DNA from: CAZKEW01 sp964580435
GTDB taxonomy: Bacteria > Acidobacteriota > Aminicenantia > Aminicenantales > UBA8522
DNA length: 20,515 nt
NCBI GenBank assembly: GCA_964580435.1
Contig: CAZOKP010000047.1
Location: forward strand, 1 to 20,515
Direction of reading: 5' to 3'
Under the pieces are notes generated by a model. It was not told the origin of the DNA. It searched no databases and was given only the letters and a program-made list of their open reading frames with translations. This document shows, piece by piece, positions 20,337 to 20,515 of the stretch (position 1 is its first letter; the number at the start of each line of letters is the position of its first letter). The translations under genes and the position numbers were made by a program.

Positions 20337-20515
20337 CTACTTCTTTCCCTTTGCCTTCCACTCCTCAGCTAAGCGTTCGGCTTCTTTGAGCTGATCCGCA
20401 TTCAGCTCCTTGCAGAGCTTGTCCCGCTTTTCAGTCATGCCCTGCTTCTGCGCTGGATCGTCGACACCATCGATAGCCGCAGAAAACAAGGCGCATGCCT
20501 GGACGATATCTTTCG
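20337..20515 (-). CDS. C-terminal fragment of a probable Sel1/TPR-repeat protein (5' end outside window)
   Basis: Reading the complement from the right edge gives 58 residues before TAG at 20337-20339, starting KDIVQACALFSAAIDGVDD, continuing PAQKQGMTEKRDKLCKEL and ending with a charged helix, NADQLKEAERLAEEWKAKGK. The closing pattern (a short loop, then QxxEAxxLAxEW) is the usual C-terminal cap of Sel1-like repeat proteins, which are often secreted or periplasmic scaffolds. The upstream part is outside the window, so signal peptide and repeat number are unknown. It converges with the response regulator gene. The family call rests on a short tail and is tentative; that it is coding is supported by an open frame with sensible composition to the edge. 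Confidence 0.6.
   Translation of the reverse strand, partial: KDIVQACALFSAAIDGVDDPAQKQGMTEKRDKLCKELNADQLKEAERLAEEWKAKGKK

Noticed and set aside
20125..20394. Plus-strand open frame (89 codons) near the right end
   Set aside because: No ribosome-binding site, begins inside the dispersed repeat and runs antisense over the Sel1-like gene end; no recognisable sequence.
1..20515. CRISPR arrays, tRNA or rRNA genes, transposases and phage genes
   Set aside because: I looked for regularly spaced direct repeats, tRNA cloverleaf elements and transposase motifs by eye on both strands and found none; a tRNA or covariance-model scan was not possible.

Overview
The window reads as bacterial chromosome from an anaerobic, peptide- and amino-acid-using organism. 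It has moderately GC-rich coding sequence, tight operons with Shine-Dalgarno sites, a tungsten-type aldehyde:ferredoxin oxidoreductase, a two-subunit molybdenum hydroxylase, S58 and M28 peptidases, and an REC-PAS-HD-GYP regulator. This mix fits the Acidobacteriota/Aminicenantes-like part of the tree. That placement is an inference from gene content; no rRNA or other marker gene is present. A 100-base run of N marks a scaffold join, so the source is probably a draft or metagenome assembly.

Left arm (1-5751, minus strand). Read in transcription order it holds an exported M28 glutamate-carboxypeptidase-like peptidase, a Tat-exported P1/DmpA (S58) peptidase broken by the assembly gap, a second P1/DmpA peptidase without a signal peptide, and an APC amino acid transporter that leaves the left edge. 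A degenerate inverted dispersed repeat sits between the two S58 genes. Together these genes look like a peptide breakdown and amino acid uptake unit.

Divergent control region (5752-5865). Two outward-facing sigma70-like promoters have -35 boxes embedded in the two arms of a perfect 12-bp inverted repeat. This suggests that the left and right arms are controlled together.

Middle (5866-11583, plus strand). A class III aminotransferase, a thiolase, a second class III aminotransferase and the A and B subunits of a family I CoA-transferase are closely packed. A 147-bp insert containing an imperfect inverted repeat separates the two CoA-transferase genes. The set can convert amino acids to oxo acids, activate them as CoA esters and cleave 3-oxoacyl-CoA. 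Combined with the S58 peptidases, whose family includes beta-aminopeptidases, it can be read as a beta-peptide/beta-amino-acid degradation route. That reading is a hypothesis.

Right-middle (11584-16806). A dispersed repeat with a palindromic core precedes a small glycine-rich membrane protein. A promoter then leads into a 2Fe-2S subunit, a Tat-exported molybdopterin subunit and a tungsten-type AOR, which overlap one another and form an aldehyde or heterocycle oxidation operon.

Right (16807-20515). A cytoplasmic PAS-GAF-HisKA_2 histidine kinase lies 4 bp from its presumed partner, an REC-PAS-HD-GYP response regulator (a c-di-GMP phosphodiesterase type). The last 523 bases hold a second copy of the dispersed repeat, a small stem-loop and the C-terminal end of a minus-strand, probably Sel1-like gene that leaves the window. 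I saw no tRNA, rRNA, CRISPR array, transposase or phage gene.
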